A program made the position numbers and the translations under genes. A DNA stretch of 64,000 nt. Source: Holothuria scabra. Lineage: Eukaryota > Echinodermata > Holothuroidea > Aspidochirotida > Holothuriidae. Location of the stretch: NCBI GenBank assembly GCA_037179385.1, contig CM074187.1:6324001-6388000 (forward strand). Reading direction: 5' to 3'. This document shows, one piece after another, positions 55,023 through 64,000 of the stretch (position 1 is the stretch's first letter; every line of letters begins with the position of its first letter). The notes under the pieces were generated by a model. It made no database searches. It saw nothing but the letters and a program-made list of their open reading frames with translations, and had not been told where the DNA came from.

Positions 55023-56559
55023 TGCTATGGACCCCCTTGGCAGACTAAAAATTAAAAGCTCTATAGACGCCGGGTGAGGACAGCACAGTCACCTTTTAGT
55101 TGACCATACCTGTTATGTTACTGAGAATATGTTTATACACGGTCTACGTGCAACTTTTGTCGTGCAAATGCAAACTTCGGCACGTCAGGCGCTCTGCGAT
55201 CGTCACGGTTTACATTTCAGGCAATTAAAATTTACATGATTTTTCCGAGTTAAAACAAAACACTTATCAAAATATTGGTAGTACCGGTACATCTCCGTCC
55301 TCTGTCTAGAGGAAGTATAGAAAAGCCCTTTCGTTTAAACGAATAATGTATGTTTACCAACTTCTATCAGAAATTTACTCATTTCGGAACATGAGCAATG
55401 GAAATTTTATCATGGAGATGATATTCAATGCAGCATTTTAGCTATCAAGGTAACAATACAGACTATTTTCAAAAGATAGTAGCACAAATTTGCCTCAATG
55501 TTACATTAAATTAACGAAAATTCTAAAGAATAGGGAATCCCCTGTCGCCTCCCTTTAACATCTCTCAAGGGTAGGTACCTTTATATGGTGACAAAGAATA
55601 TACATAGAGATACCCATACTCGTGTAAACTTTATAAAGATGCATCGCTTTAAGCAGACTTTGGAGCTATACGTAGTCGTAAGAGGAGGCAATTTGACTAG
55701 ATCAGGCTGACACCCTTCCCATATTTTGCAAAATCTAAACTTGGGACAGGGTTTTGGAAAAGTTCGGGCAGCCATTTAAAACTTAATAAACTGGCATGTC
55801 AAGTTATGAGTCTTAAGCGTTCCCGGTTCTACAAAAAAAAGTCGGGGTGACATTTTTATGAAGAATCAAACATAATTTTTATAAATTGATGACTCATTGT
55901 AGCAGCTACACGAAACATTACAAAAATTTGCAACAAATTCGGGTATATAGCTTGTAAAAATATATTTTCTTTTCATAGTCCAATAATCAGTACTAATTCT
56001 TTTAAACGTTTGCTCTAAAATTCTTGGGGAACAAAACCGAAGTGAGATTTCATGAAAAATCAAAGGAATACAAAAAAATCAACCCAACTAATGTAAAAAA
56101 TAATGTTCCTCATCCCCACTTCTTCATGTCTTTGAACCAAACTTTGCTCGAAATAATAGAGTATTCTGGCGAAAGTTTTGCAGGCGCGGATACAAGGGAG
56201 GTGGGCTTTTACGGCTTCAGTCCTCCCTTTTTCGCAAGATCAACAATAACTGAAAACATACGGGAAATAAGCAGTGCAAATGCTTTCTCTTAAGTCAACC
56301 CCCCCCCCCCTTATGGAACGTCTGGATCCGCGCCTGTGTTGGGATAATTAATCGTCAGATTACGCACACGGAAGTTTGCACAGACATATCCAGTGCCCAA
56401 AAGTTTGAATATCAAAACCCATCGTGTAACGTGCTATATTCCTCAATGACACCCATTATCCCTTCTTCACACCAATTATGCCTACCCCTGCAATTTATTT
56501 TGCGAATTTCTGATCATTTTGATTTCATTGTTACAAGGAGAAAGCTAAAAAGAGCAACT

Positions 56560-56710
56560 ACTTGAATTGTGCTTACAAGCAGAACAACTCCTTGCTTAGA
56601 TTTTAGTCACAAGCCTGGAAAATACCACTTCCGATTGTCCAGCTGTTCCGATTTTTCAAAATTTTCTGTGCCCTCCGCGCCAACCGTTTGCGGCGCTCTG
56701 TTCCCAGCAT
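56560..56710 (+). repeat. Isolated copy of the CTCCGCGCCAAC unit
   Basis: GGAAAATACCACTTCCGATT GTCC, TTTTCTGTGCCCTCCGCGCC and AACCGTTTGCGGCGCTCTGT match the array unit of 51.6-54.05 kb. Confidence 0.65.
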
Positions 56711-57135
56711 TTAGTTCCAGACTGAATTTTCCTGGCAGAGAATCTTGGCCCCAACTGATATTCTCCTTACATCTTGGAAATTTCCCGGTTTCATCGAAAG
56801 CTCTTAGAGTGGATATGATAAATCCCAGACCAGTTGTTCTGCCTACTTCTTCATTCGTTATTCTATCAAATCATTAAAAACTATTTTTTCAAACTTGGAA
56901 TTAGGCAGCAGTTAGCAATACACCCTTGAAAAGCTTTCCCTCATAGTTATCATTGCTTCAACACATTTCAAATTATCTGCCATCCGCCTATAGGAACCAT
57001 TTCAGTCCCTCAATGCCCTTCACATTCAGTAAGATTGTCTGGCCATGGCCCAGTTTTCTGCGTCCGTTTCCAGAGTTTATTTTTGGCCAAGTGCTATATA
57101 CAGTGGCGTAGCCAATGGGAGGCCAGGGGGCAAGT

Positions 57136-59302
57136 TTCATTTCATTTATTTATTTATTTGTTTCATCACATTACATATTATAATATGATGTGAAAGAAAG
57201 TCATCCAGAAAACCAAAATTGGCTTAACAAAGTGGATGACTCCCTATAACCAAGAAAAAAGATAATAGATACTTACAATTTCTACAAAACAAACAGCATA
57301 CAAAAACGTACATACATAACTATGACATGTCTCCGTATTATACACTCACATTTGGAAAAATTATGAGCATACTTGAAAGATATTAGGAATAATTTCAATT
57401 TCACCAAGGGAACTTAATAATTATCAATGATGCCTTCCTTAATCGCCTTCTTAAAGATAAACAGAGAGGCAGAATTTTTTACTGAGTCTGTGAGGGTATT
57501 CCAGATTTTAGTGCTACGATTACGCAAGCTAAACGATCCAATGTTCGTACGATAGTAATGACGATGGGCAGATTTAGCGTGTCTAGTACTATGCCTATGA
57601 ACAGAAGTATTGCTAATTATAAAATTATGAAATGTATCTGGTAGTAGTCTATTCCAAGCCTTGTAAGAAAATACAGCAATGTTGTAATCAATGATGTCGG
57701 TAAATTTGAGTAATTGAAACTTTTTAAATAGTGGGTTGGTGTGGTCCCTGGGACTTGCATGAGCTAAATGGCGAACCGCTCGTTTCTGCAGTGTAGTAAG
57801 TTGACTAAGGTAAGAACTGTTAGCCCCGCTCCAGACAATGGAACAATAATTTAAGTGGGGAATAATTAAAGTCTGGTATAGTGTCATGAGTATATTTCTT
57901 GGCAAAAAGTGTTTTAGTTTGGATGGTACGCCCACGTTTCTTGAAATCGTCTTGGAAATATTTGTAATGTGTTCTCGCCAGGTGAGCTTTTCATCTATGT
58001 ATACTCCTAGAAACCTCGTTGTGGTCACTTGCTTAATAGCAATCCCATTTATACAGACATCACTACCCCGCCTGCTAGTTCTATTATTACCAAAGATAAT
58101 ATAGTTAGTTTTACTAATGTTTAAGGATAGCTTGTTAGCAGAGAACCAGTTACATATCTTACTCAATTCAATTGAAGCGGTATCATATAATGAATCTACA
58201 CTCTTATGTCTGAAGAAAATGTTAGTGTCATCAGCAAAAAGTATAATATCAGCTTTATCAGCAACAAAATAAATATCATTCATATAAACAATGAACAGGA
58301 GTGGCCCCAGTATGGACCCTTGGGGTACCCCACAACGAATATCCTTGAGACTTGAAGTCATACCCTTGTAATAAGTATATTGGGATCTATTTGAGATGTA
58401 GCTGTGAAACCAATCTAGAACATTACCTCGGATACCATAAGTCTCTAGTTTAGCAAATAGGATACTATGATCAATTGTATCGAATGCTTTACTTAGGTCT
58501 AGAAATACACCCATTGAAATATTATTACCATCTAAACTTGTGCATAGCTTGTCTAAAGCATCCGATAGGGCTAATTCAGTTGAATGGTTAGGACGAAAAC
58601 CATACTGTCCTTTACAGAGGATATGAAAATTTTTAAGAAAATCATGCACTCGGTTAAACATTAACCTTTCAATTATCTTTGCAAAACATGAAAGTAAGGA
58701 AATAGGGCGATAATTTTCAAAAGCTTGTGGGTCCCCCTTTTTAAACACGGGTAATACTTTCGCCGTTTTCAATTTGTTTGGAAATACTCCTGTCTTGAAC
58801 GAAAGATTAAAAATATAAGTAAGTGGTGTAGCAATAAACGGTAACACCTGTTTTATAATACTAGGTTTAAAATCATCATACCCCGCTGCTTTGTTGGGCT
58901 TCAGACTGGCATTAGCTACATTCAAAAATTCATCTTCAGAGACCGGGTACATAAACATAGAATTGGAGTTAATGGCAATGTTTCCAAAGAAGTGATCTGC
59001 ATCGCCACTGGTTGCAATCTTGTCTGCAAGTGAAGGCCCAATATTAACAAAATAACCATTGAAACTTTCAGCAATATCTTTATCGTTATCAATATTATCG
59101 CTGCCATTTCTAAAGGTATCAGGGTGCATGAAATCTGCACGATTTTTATGCAAAATATCGTTAATTATTTTCCATGTCTTTTTAATATCATTTTTACATT
59201 CTCTGAATATTCCACAGTAATGAGCACGTCTGGAAAAACGGATAATATGATTCAGTTTATTTCGATAATTTTTATATACTTGGTGGTTCTTAAGAGACGG
59301 AA
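57136..59302 (-). mobile_element. 5'-truncated non-LTR retrotransposon (CR1/Jockey-like LINE)
   Basis: One uninterrupted reading frame runs from about 59300 to the stop at 57414 (at least 579 codons, plus upstream in-frame residues HIIRFSRRAHYCGIFRECKN). Reverse transcriptase motifs in order: AAGYDDFKPSIIK, VLPVFKKGDPQAFENYRPIS, GQYGFRPNHSTELAL, DLSKAFDTIDHSIL, GVPQGSILGPLLFIVYMND and the catalytic FADD (58231-58220 region). The end block TKIWNTLTDSV follows. The 3' end has an AAAT-type tail (reverse of CATTTATTTATTTATTTG at 57139). The apurinic endonuclease domain is missing, so it is 5' truncated on insertion. The intact frame suggests a fairly young copy. It is nested in the hAT element. 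Confidence 0.88.
57414..59153 (-). CDS. LINE ORF2 reverse transcriptase (partial)
   Basis: The open part of the retrotransposon above. The product copies element RNA into DNA at the target site. Fingers and palm (motifs 0-7, with YMND and FADD) fill roughly residues 90-330; the thumb and a C-terminal region with WSGANSSYLSQLTTLQKRAV and AWNRLLPDTF follow. Truncation removed the start codon and endonuclease, so the listed start is only the beginning of the better-supported frame; coding sense continues up to ~59300. Confidence 0.85.
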   Translation of the reverse strand: MHKNRADFMHPDTFRNGSDNIDNDKDIAESFNGYFVNIGPSLADKIATSGDADHFFGNIAINSNSMFMYPVSEDEFLNVANASLKPNKAAGYDDFKPSIIKQVLPFIATPLTYIFNLSFKTGVFPNKLKTAKVLPVFKKGDPQAFENYRPISLLSCFAKIIERLMFNRVHDFLKNFHILCKGQYGFRPNHSTELALSDALDKLCTSLDGNNISMGVFLDLSKAFDTIDHSILFAKLETYGIRGNVLDWFHSYISNRSQYTYYKGMTSSLKDIRCGVPQGSILGPLLFIVYMNDIYFVADKADIILFADDTNIFFRHKSVDSLYDTASIELSKICNWFSANKLSLNISKTNYIIFGNNRTSRRGSDVCINGIAIKQVTTTRFLGVYIDEKLTWREHITNISKTISRNVGVPSKLKHFLPRNILMTLYQTLIIPHLNYCSIVWSGANSSYLSQLTTLQKRAVRHLAHASPRDHTNPLFKKFQLLKFTDIIDYNIAVFSYKAWNRLLPDTFHNFIISNTSVHRHSTRHAKSAHRHYYRTNIGSFSLRNRSTKIWNTLTDSVKNSASLFIFKKAIKEGIIDNY

Positions 59303-60859
59303 AAAAGTTGCCCCCTTAGAAAATATTTGGGGAAACTTGTGGATTTGGGGGAAATTTCAAGTTGACGAAATACTTCCTTTTCCTATTTCTTTCAAGTTTT
59401 TTTACTGTCAGTATTCGTAAAACATTTCTTATGCATAACTCGAATTTCCATGCAACGTATTTCCCCAAATCTCACCTGTTCTCAAATCTCATCTGTTCTC
59501 ACTGAAGCATGAAGCGCGCTTGACTCGCGTTCCGCAGAAATACCCTCTCTGCAGCAGCAGAGTTCTCTGGTACACATGCAGGGTATTTTGTTCAGTTCAG
59601 CGTATACTGCACAACACTGACAGGCTATAAAATCGGAGCATAGGATACCATCATCGAGCTAGTTCCCTACGTATTGTTTAGCTAATATTATGTTCATCAA
59701 CTTGATGCACTATTGGATAATACGTTGCTCATAAATAGTAACATAATCATAGCCTCGTGAACGAAATATTCCCTCATTTAATTATCACAATTTCCGTTTG
59801 TTTTCGTTCCACAACCATTATATTTAAAGTTGATTTAAGGCTGTCAGCAATACATACCAGAAGGCCTTAGAGTTTCCAATTTTTCCTTTTAATATATATT
59901 GTGAACAAATTGTCTGCTTAAGAGTTTACACGACAAGAAAAATATGACATTCTAAGCATGCAGTAATGGACGCACAGGGAGTGTCATTTCCTGCAATCTA
60001 GGGTTGTTTTCAGCGAAATTTCCCCTGGTGGGAAGCTCCGCGCCAACCGATGGTCGCGCTCCGCGTATCACTCTCACCCGTCACTAAAGTTGACAACGCC
60101 CTGGGTTAGGTTAGGCGAAGTTTAACAGCCCGGTTTCAAACCTATTGGTTGACTCCGCCCTGGGTTAAGTTTAAGCATTTGATGGCCTCTCATCCTACAA
60201 GCTAGTACCGAGCAGGGTTATAGACTGATCTTACTATGTGTTTAACCATGGATGAAGCTAAAAACAAAAGCTTACCGTTGTCTAGACATAATAACCCTGC
60301 AAACCTGGAAAAACGTATGATGTTTACCTTATTTTTAGAGGCCCAGAAAAACTCAGCATGTATAATCAAAACACTCTGAGAACAGTTCATGCTGTGTAAT
60401 ATAACCTTTGGTCTGCATTGTCTGAATTAGCAGTCAATCAAAAAGCTGAGCCAATTGAGAGTTTCTGTTACCCTATACTAGAAGTGTAGTTTGGGGTGAG
60501 AGGATTGGCCCTTTAAACGACTGGTTCGGAAAATTAATCTGATCTGTTCGGAAAATTAATCTAATTAATCACTGGGGATGGGGGTGACAACGGGCACATG
60601 ATGACATTGTATTAATCCTATGTGTATAGTAGGCAGTTTCAGGACCTTGTAAGCCATGTATTAACTTAGGTAACATTACATGACGTCATGATAATCTTGT
60701 TATTATCATAAATTTACGTATTTTGTATGTAATACACGCACCTTGACCTTGAAAATATACTGAAACTGAAAATATACTGAAACTGAAACTGAAAAAATTT
60801 GGGGAAATATTCGAGCTTTCCCCCCTGGAAAATATCATAGCTACGCCACTGGCTATATA

Positions 60860-63249
60860 TACCTACTAAAGCACAATGATAATGCACGAATGCGAAAGAA
60901 ATATATGTTTGAAACCATGTTAAAACAAGAGGAGAAAATACAAATGTCATGACTGAGTTACTAAAAGAGAATACATTAGCGTCGTTAAACCACTAAGTTC
61001 TTAACAGGATCAATGGCAAGATGAGAAGAAAGAATATTTATATTGGACATAACACTGTACAAAACCGTTTACATTTATAACATACTGAACATTGACGTTT
61101 CCACCGTACTTGACGTAGTGTGGTTCAATATGTAGGCACACAGGAAGATACTTTACCTGTATCGAAAGCTGAAATATTTCCCTTTGACATTTCCCCTAAA
61201 GCACTTATCAAGTGCAAGACGCACCGTACCGTATGACCGTCGGGCAACGACGGTCAATGTTCGTTAGGAGCGTGACACATTTTTGTAAGTTTGTGTAATA
61301 GACCAATTCAAAGAATCTTCACAGACCAGTTTTGCGGAATAGGTCAAAGGTCAACGGGTAACTCTTCTGCCTGTTTATAAGCTGGCGGCAGGATGCATTT
61401 AGGCCTAGTTAGTTAGATGGAGTTTTAGGGCCCAGTTTCCAACCAATTGGTTCAAGTAGGGCCGATCAAGGCCCTTTTCCAGATTTCGCTGACTGGCTTG
61501 TATTCCCTACCCCCTACTGTGTATGCTGAGCACCAAGCATAATGGCAGTATAGGTTCCAATTTTATAGTATTCGGTACTATACCCAGCAAGGACGCGAAC
61601 TCTCGAACTCCCCGGCGGAAAGTTAACACACCGTATAATAATATGCTATGCGCGGCCGGCGCAACTGTTACCAGTTGACCTTAATAGAAAGGTCACTAAC
61701 ACATGTCGCAGATAAAGGCTTCGAACTCGTCAATTGACGGCGCAACATTTCATAGACTTTGACGCACGTTTGTTGTTGAGTATGAACAACCTATGCTGAA
61801 CCTTCACATGGTTGCTTTGACATAACATTTGGAGAACTTTAGCGCACTCCTTCGTCAAGGTTCGGTTGAGCGTAACGCATATTTGACAGAAGTGCCCATG
61901 GCCAGAAGGTACGTCTTGCAATTGATAATTGCATAATTGGAGACAATAACCGTAAGGGCAATTTCGTGACGCCATTGTTCTTGCCCCAAAAGTAACACTT
62001 GAAATCGAGAGGCACTGTCCCCCAGGCTCGAGGTCTTATACCAGGTCTGGAGGTTCGTCTTGGGGCTGGGACAAGAAATTTCAGATAACTGGATCCAGAC
62101 TTTCTTATTTTAAGGGGATGAGGTAACGGAAGTGTAACAGTTATTTGGGACGGACATTATCTTACCGTAACGACACCATCAGGTGATGCATGGCGTGCAA
62201 AATATTTGGTTACGTACAAACACCTCTTAGATTATAGGAAAAGGTTCTTGGAATGCTCTATGGCCTTATGAGCTTCTGATAAAATTTTCTTTCTTTTTAT
62301 CAAACAAGTTTGGAAATTTACATTTTAAAATGAATGTTGTAGAGGATGCAGTTTGAGAATTTCATAGGTATATAATGAATATTGATGGATATGACCATGT
62401 AATCACTATTCAATGTTGTATGTCAAAGAAAGAGGTACCTGCTAGAGTCTTTGTAGGTTGATGGTAAAGATTTACCAAAGTTATTTACTTGCAAGCCTCG
62501 TTAATTAAACCATTTGACAGCCAGGCAATCACTTAATTGCTATAAACCTCCCTCACGCATATAAATTATGTGAGATCATTATTTTTGCATTTGCTCAATT
62601 TTGTAAATATTTTTTTATAATTTTTGTTTTAGAACAGATAACTGCTTTTTCCGGATCAGAATTAAGAATTGCAGTTCTTGCTAGTTTCAGAACTTGTAAA
62701 CTTCGTTTGGTTAGTCTAAGGCGACTTGAAAACTTTGACCGATGAAACATAGATCCCTTGGCCTCCGTGACCTTGTGTTCTGTAAACATTTCTTCCATAC
62801 AAAAACTAAGTACTATACTTTCAAAGAGTGCTTTCGATTTTCACATACAAGTTTTGTCAAATATTTGTCACCCTCGAATTTCACTTGATGGGTGGGGGAC
62901 AATTGACCTGCAGCCATGATGTCATTTGTGAGGCAAACATCCATGATAGGCCTGCAGAGGCAGTCATAATATCACTATGATACCACCATGAGAACGGTAA
63001 CGGAGACGGGCCTACAAACGGCCATTACTCATACTATACCGTCAGCCACATTCCATAATCCATTCTGAAACTAGGCCTTAAAACTCCTAACCTAATCCTT
63101 GTCAGTAAAATTACGAGTGTTATTTCTGACTTAGGCTAATGCCTGTCATGTTAAATTTTGCTCTTCATATGTAAATGTTGTAGTTCCGGCAATCGTCCAC
63201 GATTTATCCCCACGACTTTGTGGTTCCGATAACCCTCTTCGTAGTCGAT
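60860..63249. other. Intergenic / 3' flank of the GT10 gene
   Basis: No gene is seen. It contains a SINE at 61.4-61.65 kb, a short hairpin TGACCGTCGGGCAACGACGGTCA near 61225-61257, a perfect DR1 at 61341-61353 and a SINE 3' scrap near 63070-63095 (CTGAAACTAGGCCTTAAAAC). Confidence 0.5.
61396..61650 (-). mobile_element. tRNA-derived SINE, minus-strand copy
   Basis: The plus strand shows the reverse of the family: TTAGTTAGATGGAGTTTTAG, GGCCCAGTTTCCAACCAATT, CCCTTTTCCAGATTTCGCTG and ACTGGCTTGTATTCCCTACC. The tRNA-like head, read on the minus strand with a diverged B box (GAGAGTTCGCGTCC), lies at about 61590-61650. Confidence 0.75.
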
Positions 63250-64000
63250 TTATCGCCAGGGCATCCATGATTCCAATGAACCTACATCAGACGGCTGAAA
63301 TCGTTTCATTATTCTATTTCTACATGAATTAAACCAACTCAAATCGGAAACCCTCCTCTCCGGTAAAATTCCCAAGTCGTTATTCATGAAGGAAATTACT
63401 TTGCAAAAGTACGACAATTGTAATTTAGGATACAGCTGCACGACGTCCGTAGATGTTTTCCACTTAAAATAATTTTGATAAGCTTCGTCATTTTTATCTA
63501 AAAACTTAATGTAACGGGCAAGATCGGCAATGCTATCAAAATCGCTTACATGAATAAACGAATTTTTAGGCGCTAGTTTCATGTAGTCTTCTTTCCTGGG
63601 TCCGTAGACTATTGGAACCACGTGATTTCTCAGAGATGATACCCAGAATTTTTCTGTTATGTATAAATCACACTCGGAGTTTTCCAGAGCCAAATAAAAT
63701 TTATATTTTTGAAGCATATCAGTACACTTGCTTGATAATCGAGGCAGACATGACATGTTGCCACATTTTCCGTAAGAGTCTATTTTTACATACTTTCCGA
63801 GTTCGCTAATAAATTCCATTCTTGGCCAAAATACTTCTTTTACACAATTGCTCCCCATCCAAGCTATAAGTCCAGTTTTCGGAGGAAAGGTTTGTGTTTT
63901 TGAGATGCCAAATTCTCTTGTTTTTGAATAAGGTAGCGATATATTTGAGGTCTCCATATAAGTCATATCAACATTAAACCTTACTCTTTGAACACGCTCG
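63250..64000 (-). CDS. GT10 alpha-1,3-fucosyltransferase-like, C-terminal part
   Basis: The open frame enters from the window edge (ERVQRVRFNVDMTYMETSNI) and stops with TAA at 63252-63250; about 250 residues are visible. GT10 hallmarks: FNxxMTYxxxSNIxLPY donor-site region, a KTGLIAWMGSNC strand, VKIDSYGKCGN, then KFYLALENSECDLYITEKFW, the alpha-1,3-fucosyltransferase motif that binds GDP-fucose, then VPIVYGPRKEDYMKLAPKNS FIHVSDF. These are Golgi type II membrane enzymes that add fucose to GlcNAc of N-glycans or Lewis-type antennae; the acceptor cannot be told here. In the family motif LxFENS, Phe is replaced by Ala (LALENS), which occurs in some invertebrate members. The N-terminal anchor and stem lie beyond the window. 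No intron interrupts the visible part. Confidence 0.92.
   Translation of the reverse strand, partial: ERVQRVRFNVDMTYMETSNISLPYSKTREFGISKTQTFPPKTGLIAWMGSNCVKEVFWPRMEFISELGKYVKIDSYGKCGNMSCLPRLSSKCTDMLQKYKFYLALENSECDLYITEKFWVSSLRNHVVPIVYGPRKEDYMKLAPKNSFIHVSDFDSIADLARYIKFLDKNDEAYQNYFKWKTSTDVVQLYPKLQLSYFCKVISFMNNDLGILPERRVSDLSWFNSCRNRIMKRFQPSDVGSLESWMPWR

Larger units (their letters stand above)
57101..60851. mobile_element. hAT-like element with 8-bp TSD, hosting a LINE
   Basis: The left end is CAGTGGCGTAGCCAATGGGA and the right end ATAGCTACGCCACTG (12-bp perfect inverted repeat). GCTATATA stands outside both ends (57093-57100, 60852-60859), a perfect 8-bp duplication. After removing the LINE at 57136-59302 the element would be ~1.6 kb. 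It has no transposase and includes one CTCCGCGCCAACCGATGG unit near 60030 and SINE scraps near 60110. Confidence 0.85.

Noticed and set aside
58922..59140. Second minus-strand frame overlapping the LINE
   Set aside because: Shadow of the reverse transcriptase frame, with no similarity of its own.

Overview
This is a AT-rich stretch of animal nuclear DNA. Short exons with GT/AG borders are separated by long repeat-filled introns, and there are tRNA-derived SINEs, LINE reverse transcriptase remains, hAT/piggyBac-like MITEs and many poly-G/poly-C runs. The repertoire (WIF1-like EGF exons, TSP1, an EMI-like domain, ALG13, a GT10 fucosyltransferase, V-SINE-like repeats) suggests a marine invertebrate, most likely a deuterostome such as a hemichordate. 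The taxon is inference; the sequence alone does not prove it.

Three protein-coding genes are supported. (1) Plus strand, about 1.5-32.3 kb: a secreted modular protein. A candidate signal-peptide exon is followed by two TSP1 exons, six single-exon EGF modules, a half-EGF exon and two exons forming an EMI-like C terminus, then a stop and AATAAA. Nearly all internal exons are phase 1-1, and the joined model is 1,377 nt (458 aa plus stop) and stays open across every junction. A further open exon with its own stop (10749-11047) may be an alternative 3' end. (2) Minus strand, 49331-40715: a complete four-exon ALG13 gene of 165 aa, the catalytic half of the second GlcNAc transferase of N-glycan assembly. 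(3) Minus strand, 64000-63250: the C-terminal part of a GT10 (alpha-1,3-fucosyltransferase-like) gene whose 5' end lies beyond the window.

The rest is repeats. The most striking is an 8.6-kb foldback-type element (2069-10680) inserted 10 nt after the donor site of the first TSP1 exon. It has long inverted arms built of ~107-bp subrepeats and is bounded by a perfect 6-bp target-site duplication. Other well-delimited elements are hAT-like MITEs with 8-bp duplications (6180-6492, 26211-27231, 57101-60851), the last hosting a 5'-truncated LINE (57136-59302); TTAA-flanked MITEs (51194-51419, 54322-54580 and a dispersed family of four); SINEs at 14.6, 36.7, 37.4, 47.4 and 61.5 kb; and a 2.5-kb degenerate array at 51.6-54.05 kb. 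The span 32.3-40.7 kb is intergenic with only repeats recognised.
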